From: Albidovulum sp.
Lineage (GTDB): Bacteria > Pseudomonadota > Alphaproteobacteria > Rhodobacterales > Rhodobacteraceae
DNA length: 12,643 nucleotides
Reading direction: 5' to 3'
NCBI GenBank assembly: GCA_030837825.1
Contig: JAUQYB010000083.1
Span: 1 to 12,643 of the forward strand
The notes under the pieces were generated by a model. That model worked only from the letters and a program-made list of their open reading frames with translations. It searched no databases and was not told where the DNA came from. Positions 7,601 to 12,643 of the stretch are shown one piece after another. Position numbers and translations under genes: made by a program. The stretch's first letter is position 1, and each line of letters opens with the position of its first letter.

Positions 7601-7653
7601 GTATGGCGTCCGCGGCTGGGCCAGACAGGACCGGCAGAAGAAAGGAATGCGCA

Positions 7654-7893
7654 ATGTCGAATACCCCGCACGAACTCCATGACGAATTCCCCGCCGAGGC
7701 CGAGAAGATCCACGCGCTCAAGGTCTCCAACGCGCATTTCGCCCGGCTGGCGGAGGAATACCACGCGCTGAACCGCCAGGTGCACCGCGCCGAGGTCGGG
7801 CTGGAGCCGGTCGACCAGTTTGCCGAGGTCGAGATGCGCAAGAAACGCGCGGCGCTGAAGGACGAGATTTTCCGCATGATCCGCGCGGCCTGA
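7654..7893 (+). CDS. DUF465 / YdcH family small protein
   Basis: The 79-residue protein matches the DUF465 (YdcH) family: short, highly charged, almost wholly helical, with the conserved pattern HFARLAEEYHALNRQVHRAE (28-47) and the C-terminal signature EMRKKRAALKDEIFRMI (60-76). It probably forms a helical hairpin or coiled coil; no molecular function is established for the family. The ATG at 7654 is selected because AAAGGAA lies just upstream and the family begins here; the frame stays open upstream to 7573, through the FNR-type palindrome. It is a single-gene unit, divergent from pabB and convergent with the four-helix membrane gene, whose stop is 13 bp beyond its own. The FNR-type dyad suggests oxygen- or redox-dependent expression. 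Confidence 0.9.
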   Translation: MSNTPHELHDEFPAEAEKIHALKVSNAHFARLAEEYHALNRQVHRAEVGLEPVDQFAEVEMRKKRAALKDEIFRMIRAA

Positions 7894-7906
7894 GGGGAGG
7901 GGCGAG

Positions 7907-8431
7907 CTATCTTCGGGCCGCGGAATTGAGCGCGGCTTTCAGGCGGTGCAGCTCCAGCGGTAGCTGCACCGTCTCGTAGAACTTGAGCCAGCGGGCATAT
8001 TCCCGTTCCCGGCCCGCCTCGGCGGCGCGCAGGGTGGCGCCGAAATGGTTTCCGAGGACCGAGGAGATCACCAGCGCGGCGAGAGCGGTGATGACGAAGG
8101 CGCGAACCAGCTTCGGCTCCTCCGCAGGTTCCTTCTGGCCGGAAAAGAGGCGAAGCGTCTCCTCCCGCGGCAGGGCATAGATGAGGAGGCCGCCGAGAAG
8201 GGTGATGACTGCCGGCAGGTATACATTGACTGCGGGCTCCCGGCTGGCGCCGAGGAGAAGCCCGAGGCTGGCGCCGACCAGCCCGAAGAAGACGGCGGTT
8301 CCGGCCATGTCGAGGCGCCTGGCGAGGACAAGCGCGCCGAGGCCGCAGAAAAGCGAAATCCCGACCAGCGGGATGAGGCCGTAGATCACAGCCGAGGCCA
8401 TCGCGTCCCAGAGGAGGCCGAGACTATCCAT
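7907..8431 (-). CDS. Unrecognised four-helix membrane protein
   Basis: I do not recognise this 174-residue protein. It has four predicted membrane segments at about 13-38 (SAVIYGLIPLVGISLFCGLG), 43-62, 69-87 (NVYLPAVITLLGGLLIYAL) and 109-128, joined by short loops with charged residues. A 45-residue charged C-terminal tail (REREYARWLKFYETVQLPLELHRLK) follows and is probably amphipathic helix. The ATG at 8431 is preferred because it overlaps the stop of the upstream exported-protein gene by 8 nt, a coupling arrangement; a start at 8461 would add ten residues without benefit. The gene ends the leftward series that includes pccR. A 10-bp inverted repeat lies within its last 65 bp. No enzymatic or transporter motif is visible. 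Confidence 0.75.
   Translation of the reverse strand: MDSLGLLWDAMASAVIYGLIPLVGISLFCGLGALVLARRLDMAGTAVFFGLVGASLGLLLGASREPAVNVYLPAVITLLGGLLIYALPREETLRLFSGQKEPAEEPKLVRAFVITALAALVISSVLGNHFGATLRAAEAGREREYARWLKFYETVQLPLELHRLKAALNSAARR
7944..7971. terminator. 10-bp inverted repeat in the convergent 3' ends (possible terminator)
   Basis: CGGTGCAGCT at 7944-7953 pairs exactly with AGCTGCACCG at 7962-7971 around an 8-nt loop, with a possible extra G-U pair outside. It lies inside the 3' end of the leftward membrane-protein gene and 50 nt past the stop of the rightward DUF465 gene. It could form the 3' end of the DUF465 transcript. No T-run follows, so intrinsic termination is uncertain; it could instead be a stability hairpin, or coincidence at high GC. 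Confidence 0.4.
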
Positions 8432-8690
8432 CGCCCTGCCGTGCGCGCCACGCGTCGACAATTGCCCGCCAGTCGTCGAGGCTGAGCGGAGGCCCGCCGG
8501 CCGTCGTCACCGGCAGGCTGCCCGGGGCGGGCTCGGCTGGCCGGGTGCAGACCAGCTCGCCCCCGATGACGCAGCAGAAGCCGGCGCAGACCGGCTCCGC
8601 CGGGGCCGCTGGCAGCGTCTCCTCCGCATGGCCGGCGGGTGCGGCCAGCAGCAGCGCGAGAAGGGCGAGGGCGGTCGGATCGGCGCGCAT
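8424..8690 (-). CDS. Small exported protein with a four-cysteine cluster, function unknown
   Basis: This 88-residue protein is not one I recognise. Residues 1-22 look like a Sec signal peptide (ALALLALLLAAPAGHA, cleavage after AGHA), giving a mature periplasmic product of about 66 residues. The mature part holds four cysteines, Cys35, Cys39, Cys40 and Cys48, in the segment CAGFCCVIGGELVC, then a proline-rich linker and a C-terminal LDDWRAIVDAWRARQ helix. The even cysteine number in an exported protein suggests two disulfides. The ATG at 8690 has no strong ribosome site; the frame stays open upstream across pccR, but only the part from 8690 looks like protein. It lies 56 bp after pccR on the same strand and overlaps the following membrane gene by 8 nt, so the two products may work together at the inner membrane. 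Confidence 0.7.
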   Translation of the reverse strand: MRADPTALALLALLLAAPAGHAEETLPAAPAEPVCAGFCCVIGGELVCTRPAEPAPGSLPVTTAGGPPLSLDDWRAIVDAWRARQGDG

Positions 8691-8746
8691 CGGCGGATCA
8701 TCCCAGGGGATCGGGGCGATGCTAGCACGGGTGGTGCCGCTGCGTC

Positions 8747-10141
8747 TCAGCCGATCTCGTAGGGCAGGAGCCCGCGCCGGTCGGAATCGACGCGGAGCCG
8801 GCGTTCGAGCGGCGGGACGGAGCGCTGGTGGCACTCGGTCCGGTCGCAGATGCGGCAGGAGATTCCGATCGGCTCGAAGGCCCGGGCGTTGGTGAGGTCG
8901 AGGTCGTCGGCATAGACGAGGCCCCGCGCATGGCTCACCTCGCAGCCGAGCCCGATGGCGTAGCGCCTGACCGGGGCGTGGAACGATCCGCCGGATTTCG
9001 ACACGTCGCGGGCGAGGCAGAAATAGCGCACGCCGTCCGGTGTCTCGGCCAGTTGCCGCAGGAACCGCCCCGGCGTCTCGAAGGCCTGGTGGACGTTCCA
9101 CAAGGGGCAGGCGCCGCCGAAGCGGGCGAACTGGAGGCGGGTGGCGGAGTGGCGCTTGGTGATGGTGCCGGCCTGGTCGACGCGGACGAAGAAGAAGGGG
9201 ATGCCCTTCAGCCCCGGGCGCTGGAGCGTCGAGAGCCGGTGCGCCACCTGTTCGATCGAGGCGCCGAAGCGGTCGGCGAGACGTTCCAGGTCGTGCCGTG
9301 TCTCCTGCGCCGCGCGCAGGAACGGGCGGTAGGGCAGGAGCGCGGCGCCGGCGAAGTAGTTGGCGAGCCCGATCTTGGCGATCGCCCGCGCCGCGTCGGA
9401 CTGGAAGCGGGCGAGGTCGAGCGTCGCCTCGATCAGCTCGCCCTGGGTCAGCAGCGCGATCTGGTGGAGAAGCTGGAAGCGCTGGGTCGGGCTGGCGGTG
9501 CGGGTCGAGATCGTCAGCACCCCGGCCGCGAGCGAACGCACGTCCGCGCTGTCGGAATACCGCAGGTCGATGCCGCGGGCGGCGAGGGTCGCGCGCGCCT
9601 GCTGCTCGGGATCGAGAACCTGTCCGTCGGGTGCCGCGAACCGTTCCGCTGCGCGATCCACCGCGTCGATGTAGTTGTCGCAATAATGGAAGAAGTCGCG
9701 CACCTCTTCCCAGGGCGAGACATGCGCCGCGCCGCCTTCGCGCCCAAGCGCCTCGTCGAGCGAGGCGAGGCGTTCGTGGTTCTGCCGGTAGGCGCGGTGC
9801 AGTTCCAGGAAGGCGCGCGCGAGCATCGGTGCGTTGGAGGCGGCGAGCCTGAGGTCGGCCAAGGGCGGTATCGTGTCGGCGAAGACCGGGTCGGCCAGCG
9901 CCTCGCGCATGTCCGAGACGAGCCGTTCGGCGTCGCCGGCGGAAAGCTCGGTTACGTCGAGCCCGAATTCGCCGGCAAGCGCGAGGACCACCGCGGCCGA
10001 GACCGGCCGGTGGTTGTTCTCCATCTGGTTGAGATAGGGCAGCGAGACGCCGAGCTTGCTGGCGAAGGCCTTCTGCGTCAGCCCGAGCCGCGCCCGGGTC
10101 TCGCGCAGTTTCGCGCCGGCGTAGAGTTTCTGGGTGGCCAT
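8747..10141 (-). CDS. pccR: Short-chain fatty acyl-CoA regulator PccR (ScfR family, XRE type)
   Basis: The 464-residue protein has the three-part build of ScfR/RamB regulators. An XRE helix-turn-helix lies at about residues 8-62 (LTQKAFASKLGVSLPYLNQM with ENNHRPVS). A middle IrrE-like (DUF955) region follows, whose metallopeptidase motif is reduced to HQIAL at 226-230. The C-terminal DUF2083 domain ends with Cys429, Cys432 and Cys437 in CRICDRTEC followed by R440 and PP. In Rhodobacter sphaeroides PccR senses propionyl-CoA status and is needed for induction of pccB. Here pccB lies 1.9 kb away, past two leftward genes, consistent with that role. I chose ATG 10141 (MATQKLYAGAKLRE) with GGAG about 9 nt upstream; a TTG at 10192 would lie within an operator-like box. 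TTTGCAAA-type boxes before the gene suggest autoregulation. Confidence 0.92.
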   Translation of the reverse strand: MATQKLYAGAKLRETRARLGLTQKAFASKLGVSLPYLNQMENNHRPVSAAVVLALAGEFGLDVTELSAGDAERLVSDMREALADPVFADTIPPLADLRLAASNAPMLARAFLELHRAYRQNHERLASLDEALGREGGAAHVSPWEEVRDFFHYCDNYIDAVDRAAERFAAPDGQVLDPEQQARATLAARGIDLRYSDSADVRSLAAGVLTISTRTASPTQRFQLLHQIALLTQGELIEATLDLARFQSDAARAIAKIGLANYFAGAALLPYRPFLRAAQETRHDLERLADRFGASIEQVAHRLSTLQRPGLKGIPFFFVRVDQAGTITKRHSATRLQFARFGGACPLWNVHQAFETPGRFLRQLAETPDGVRYFCLARDVSKSGGSFHAPVRRYAIGLGCEVSHARGLVYADDLDLTNARAFEPIGISCRICDRTECHQRSVPPLERRLRVDSDRRGLLPYEIG

Positions 10142-10164
10142 GCGCCGCGGCTCCGCCCGAAAGG

Positions 10165-10193
10165 TTTGCGAAGCGGACAGTAGCCTTTGCAAA
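10165..10193. promoter_or_regulatory. Pair of PccR/ScfR-type boxes upstream of pccR
   Basis: TTTGCGAA at 10165-10172 and the perfect palindrome TTTGCAAA at 10186-10193 are spaced 21 bp start to start, about two helical turns, so both face one side of the DNA. They lie 24-52 bp before the pccR start codon in the 70-bp gap after the MFS gene. TTTGCAAA is the core of the motifs I recall for PccR in Rhodobacter sphaeroides and for the relative RamB. The likely meaning is autoregulation. Binding is inferred, not shown. Confidence 0.7.
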
Positions 10194-10211
10194 CCCGGCC
10201 GCCAAGCCCCG

Positions 10212-11429
10212 TCAGAGGCCGAGCCGGCGGGCGCGGCGGATGACGAGCAGGATCGAGACCGCCGAGGCCGCCGAACAGGCGAACATCATGAGCGCGAGCG
10301 GCGCCGCCCCGCCGCCGAGGCCGAGCGCCGAGCCGGCTGCGGCCGAGATCGCGGCGCCGCCGCCGATCATGATCGCCCCGCCGAGGCCCGAGGCCGTGCC
10401 GGCAAGGCCGGGCCGGACCGACAGCATCCCCGCATTCGCGCCCGGCAGCGCCATGCCGTTGCCGAAACCCACCGAGACGACGAGGCCGAAGAAGACATGC
10501 GCCCCGGCCAGCCCTGCGAGCGACAGCAGCGCGAGAAGCGCCATGCCGGCGGTGGTCAGCACCGTGCCTGCGAGGATCATCCGGTCGATCCCGTAATGCG
10601 CCGAATAGCGACCGGCGATGAAGTTCCCCGCGGCATAGCCGAGCGCCGGCGCGCCCAGGTAGAGGCCGAGCCGCCCCGGCGGCAGGTGGAACACCTCGCT
10701 GCCGACGTAGGGTGCGCCGCCGAGGTAGGCGTAGAACGCGCCCGAGGCGAAGGCGGCGGCGAGGCAGTAGCCCCAGAACCGCGGCGAGGCGAGAAGCTCG
10801 GGGTATTGCCGGACCTGGTCGGCGAAGCGGGCGCGATGGCCGGTGGCGGTCTCGCCCAGGTCGGCCCAGATCATCCACAGGATGCCGAGGGCGAGGAAGA
10901 AGAGCAGGGCGAAGTTCGCCTGCCAGCCGAAGGCCTCGTCGAGCGCGCCGCCGATCATCGGGCCTACCATCGGCACGAAGGCCATGCCCATCGTGACATA
11001 GCCGATCATCGAGGCGGCCTCCTCGACCGGCACCATGTCGCGGATCGCCGCGCGGCTCAGCACCATGCCGGCGGCGACCACCGCCTGCATCATGCGGAAG
11101 GCGAGGAATGTGGTGACATCGCCGGCCAGCAAAGTGCCGGCGGTGGCGATCAGAAAAAGGACGAACGACCACAGCAGCACCTTGCGCCGCCCGAAGCGGT
11201 CGGAGACGGGACCGATGACGATCTGGAGCCCGGCGCTGACGCCGAGGTAGAGCGAGACCGAAAGCTGCATCAGCCGGTAGTCGGTGCCGAACCATTCGGT
11301 CATCGCCGGCAGCGACGGCAGGAAGATGTTCATCGCCAGCGCCGACAGCCCCGTCACCGCGACGAGCGTGGCGACATGCGGCGGGGTGCGGCGGTCGAGG
11401 AACCGGACGGGGCGGCGCGGGGCGGTCAT
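10212..11429 (-). CDS. Bcr/CflA-type MFS efflux transporter
   Basis: The 405-residue protein has twelve predicted membrane helices and belongs to the drug:H+ antiporter-1 branch of the major facilitator superfamily, Bcr/CflA group. The start FLDRRTPPHVATLVAVTGLSALAMNIFLPSLP is typical of that group. The loop between helices 2 and 3 carries motif A as GPVSDRFGRRK (73-83). Motif C-like glycine/proline residues follow in helix 5 (MAFVPMVGPMIGGALDEAFGW). The family exports drugs such as bicyclomycin or sulfonamides, and also metabolites; the substrate here is unknown. The ATG at 11429 fits family alignments but has no clear ribosome site, and an in-frame ATG at 11465 is no better. It is 70 bp before pccR and 83 bp after the DUF486 gene, all leftward, so it may share a transcript with them. 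Confidence 0.9.
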   Translation of the reverse strand: MTAPRRPVRFLDRRTPPHVATLVAVTGLSALAMNIFLPSLPAMTEWFGTDYRLMQLSVSLYLGVSAGLQIVIGPVSDRFGRRKVLLWSFVLFLIATAGTLLAGDVTTFLAFRMMQAVVAAGMVLSRAAIRDMVPVEEAASMIGYVTMGMAFVPMVGPMIGGALDEAFGWQANFALLFFLALGILWMIWADLGETATGHRARFADQVRQYPELLASPRFWGYCLAAAFASGAFYAYLGGAPYVGSEVFHLPPGRLGLYLGAPALGYAAGNFIAGRYSAHYGIDRMILAGTVLTTAGMALLALLSLAGLAGAHVFFGLVVSVGFGNGMALPGANAGMLSVRPGLAGTASGLGGAIMIGGGAAISAAAGSALGLGGGAAPLALMMFACSAASAVSILLVIRRARRLGL

Positions 11430-11475
11430 GGGCGGGTGGTATCGGGCGCGGTGGCGGCTGTCCATGCCCGGGCCG

Positions 11476-11493
11476 CGCACACAGGCCTGTGCG
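11476..11493. terminator. Short stem-loop after the DUF486 gene (weak terminator candidate)
   Basis: CGCACA at 11476-11481 pairs with TGTGCG at 11488-11493 around CAGGCC; the same place also holds the 12-bp palindrome CACAGGCCTGTG (11480-11491). On the minus strand it lies 20 nt after the DUF486 stop and 47 nt before the MFS start. It might separate the two transcription units. The stem is short and no T-run follows, so confidence is low. Confidence 0.3.
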
Positions 11494-11512
11494 GGCGCCG
11501 GTCCGGGAAGCC

Positions 11513-11866
11513 TCAGCCCCAGCTGTGGAAGATGAAGAAGGCCCCCGCCGCGATCAGGGTGAATCCCACCGCGTGGTTCCAGCCCAGCCCCTCGCCGAGG
11601 TAGGTGGCCGAAAAGACGGCGAACACGGTCAGGGTGATGACTTCCTGGATGGTCTTGAGCTGGGCGGCGCTGAAATAGCCGTAGCCGTAGCGGTTGGCCG
11701 GAACCTGGAGGAGATATTCGAAGAACGCGATTCCCCAGCTTGCGAGCACCACCACGAGTAGCGGCGCCGCCTTGAACTTCAGGTGACCATACCAGGCGAA
11801 GGTCATGAAGACATTCGATGCCACGAGAAGGCCGATGGTGACGATGGGAACCGGAAGGCGGTCCAT
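11513..11866 (-). CDS. DUF486 (DMT-like) small membrane protein
   Basis: The 117-residue protein matches the DUF486 family, small four-helix membrane proteins related to the drug/metabolite transporter fold. Helices are predicted near 6-24, 34-54, 74-92 and 98-114. Conserved-looking features are NVFMTFAWYGHLK (18-30), FFEYLLQVPANRYGYGYFSAAQLKT (48-72), and the C-terminal FFIFHSWG. The family's physiological role is not established. The ATG at 11866 has CAGGGC just upstream and fits the family length; a longer frame from a TTG at 11905 is disfavoured. It heads the leftward series DUF486-MFS-pccR and is divergent from pccB across 184 bp holding the PccR-type boxes, so it may share that control. 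Confidence 0.88.
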   Translation of the reverse strand: MDRLPVPIVTIGLLVASNVFMTFAWYGHLKFKAAPLLVVVLASWGIAFFEYLLQVPANRYGYGYFSAAQLKTIQEVITLTVFAVFSATYLGEGLGWNHAVGFTLIAAGAFFIFHSWG

Positions 11867-11930
11867 GATGCCCTGCACAGGTGTTTCTTCCGCTATAGCC
11901 CGCAATGCCGGGATGTGAAAGCGGCTCCGG

Positions 11931-11980
11931 TTTTCGCAGGTTTGCGATTAGCAAAACAAGGAATGCGAAAATGTTGCAAA
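11931..11980. promoter_or_regulatory. Array of PccR/ScfR-type boxes upstream of pccB
   Basis: Four degenerate TTTGCAAA-like octamers lie in two pairs, each pair separated by 2 bp: TTTTCGCA (11931-11938) with TTTGCGAT (11941-11948), and ATGCGAAA (11963-11970) with GTTGCAAA (11973-11980). The pairs are 32 bp apart, about three helical turns. TTTTCGCA and TGCGAAAA (11964-11971) are exact inverted copies, and TTTGC-N5-GCAAA (11941-11955) is another dyad. The array ends 17 bp before a possible -35 element, the usual place for an activator. The known role of PccR at pccB in Rhodobacter makes it the likely ligand. Confidence 0.72.
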
Positions 11981-11996
11981 TTTTCCGGAAACCGCT

Positions 11997-12024
11997 TTGT
12001 CACCGGGATCGCGCAGGATAGGGT
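11997..12024 (+). promoter_or_regulatory. Possible pccB promoter
   Basis: TTGTCA at 11997-12002 is a near-consensus -35, followed after 16 bp by TAGGGT at 12019-12024 as a weak -10. Transcription would start near 12031, about 20 nt before the pccB ATG, leaving just the ribosome site. A poor -10 behind an activator-site array fits a promoter that needs PccR. A 10-bp palindrome TTTCCGGAAA at 11982-11991 lies between array and -35. Tentative. Confidence 0.4.
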
Positions 12025-12050
12025 GCGCCGACCGCCGGAGGGAGACGACG

Positions 12051-12643
12051 ATGAAGGACATTCTCGAACAACTCGAAGCCCGCCGCGCCACCGCCCGCCT
12101 CGGCGGAGGCCAGCGCCGGATCGACGCCCAGCATGCCCGCGGCAAGCTGACCGCGCGCGAGCGGATCGAGCTTCTGCTCGACGAATGGAGCTTCGAGGAG
12201 TTCGACATGTTCGTCACCCACCGCTCGACCGATTTCGGCATGGAGGCCGACCGCCCCTATGGCGACGGCGTCATCACCGGCTGGGGAACGATCAACGGCC
12301 GCATGGTCTATGTCTTTTCCCAGGACTTCACCGTCTTCGGCGGCTCGCTCAGCGAAACCCATGCCCAGAAAATCTGCAAGATCATGGACATGGCGATGCA
12401 GAACGGCGCGCCGGTGATCGGGTTGAACGATTCCGGCGGCGCCCGCATCCAGGAAGGCGTCGCCTCGCTCGCCGGCTATGCCGATGTCTTCCAGCGCAAC
12501 AGCATGGCAAGCGGAGTGGTGCCGCAGATTTCCGTCATCATGGGTCCCTGCGCCGGCGGCGCGGTCTATTCGCCGGCGATGACCGACTTCATCTTCATGG
12601 TGAAGGACACGTCCTACATGTTCGTTACCGGCCCCGACGTGGT
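12051..12643 (+). CDS. pccB: Propionyl-CoA carboxylase beta subunit PccB (N-terminal part)
   Basis: The gene runs off the right edge; 197 complete codons are visible of roughly 510 in the family. PccB is the carboxyltransferase subunit that carboxylates propionyl-CoA to methylmalonyl-CoA with biotin-bearing PccA. Visible features are the [19 protein letters not shown] start, the [13 protein letters not shown] segment (32-44), [16 protein letters not shown] (93-108), the first oxyanion-hole motif [10 protein letters not shown] (128-137) and the second, [16 protein letters not shown] (165-180). These distinguish a biotin-dependent acyl-CoA carboxyltransferase, and the match to PccB rather than methylcrotonyl-CoA carboxylase is strengthened by nearby pccR. 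The ATG at 12051 has GGAGGGAG 6 nt upstream. In Rhodobacteraceae the enzyme serves propionate use and the ethylmalonyl-CoA pathway of acetate assimilation. pccA is expected further right. Confidence 0.94.
   Translation, partial: MKDILEQLEARRATARLGGGQRRIDAQHARGKLTARERIELLLDEWSFEEFDMFVTHRSTDFGMEADRPYGDGVITGWGTINGRMVYVFSQDFTVFGGSLSETHAQKICKIMDMAMQNGAPVIGLNDSGGARIQEGVASLAGYADVFQRNSMASGVVPQISVIMGPCAGGAVYSPAMTDFIFMVKDTSYMFVTGPDV

Noticed and set aside
10142..10192. N-terminal extension of PccR from a TTG at 10192
   Set aside because: The family begins at MATQKLYAGAKLRE, a better ribosome site precedes 10141, and the extension would run through TTTGCAAA-type boxes.
8424..10205. 593-codon leftward frame covering pccR and the small exported protein
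   Set aside because: The upstream part is an alternate-frame shadow of pccR; only the last 88 codons from 8690 show a signal peptide and protein-like composition.
10134..11603. 489-codon rightward frame across the MFS gene
   Set aside because: Composition is dominated by Arg, Gly, Glu and His, as expected for the antisense of a hydrophobic membrane protein gene.
1..12643. Mobile elements, CRISPR arrays, tRNA or rRNA genes
   Set aside because: No transposase or integrase motifs, no regularly spaced repeats, and no cloverleaf or rRNA-like sequence was seen on either strand.

Overview
The window is about 12.6 kb of very GC-rich, densely packed chromosomal DNA. I place it in an alphaproteobacterium of the Rhodobacterales / Rhodobacteraceae type. 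The grounds are the high third-position GC, an ScfR-family PccR regulator close to pccB (the propionyl-CoA carboxylase arrangement known from Rhodobacter), an FNR-type palindrome, and typical rhodobacterial small genes (DUF465, DUF1003, DUF486). No tRNA, rRNA, CRISPR array, insertion sequence or prophage gene was seen, and base use is uniform, so this looks like core genome rather than an island.

Region 1 (1-5101) is a choline-to-glycine-betaine locus. A leftward choline ABC transporter (choX, then the first 44 codons of choW running off the left edge) diverges from a rightward betI-betB-betA operon. The 222 bp between choX and betI carries two near-identical dyad sites, presumed BetI operators. 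Choline would be bound by ChoX, imported, oxidised by BetA to betaine aldehyde and by BetB to glycine betaine, with BetI silencing both arms when choline is absent. A perfect 30-bp palindrome sits between choX and choW.

Region 2 (5176-7893) is housekeeping: a two-helix DUF1003 membrane protein on the plus strand, then a leftward overlapping pabB-pabC pair for p-aminobenzoate and folate synthesis. Divergent from pabB is a DUF465 (YdcH-like) gene preceded by a perfect FNR-type palindrome.

Region 3 (7907-12643) centres on propionyl-CoA assimilation. Five leftward genes encode a DUF486 membrane protein, a Bcr/CflA-type MFS exporter, the regulator PccR, a small cysteine-bearing exported protein of unknown function and an unrecognised four-helix membrane protein; the last two overlap by 8 nt. 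Rightward from the shared promoter region is the start of pccB, cut by the right edge. TTTGCAAA-like boxes occur in front of both pccR and pccB, which suggests autoregulation plus control of pccB.

I found no wholly new system. The least explained parts are the secreted-protein / membrane-protein pair downstream of pccR, the box geometry at pccB, the choX-choW palindrome and the FNR-type site before the DUF465 gene.
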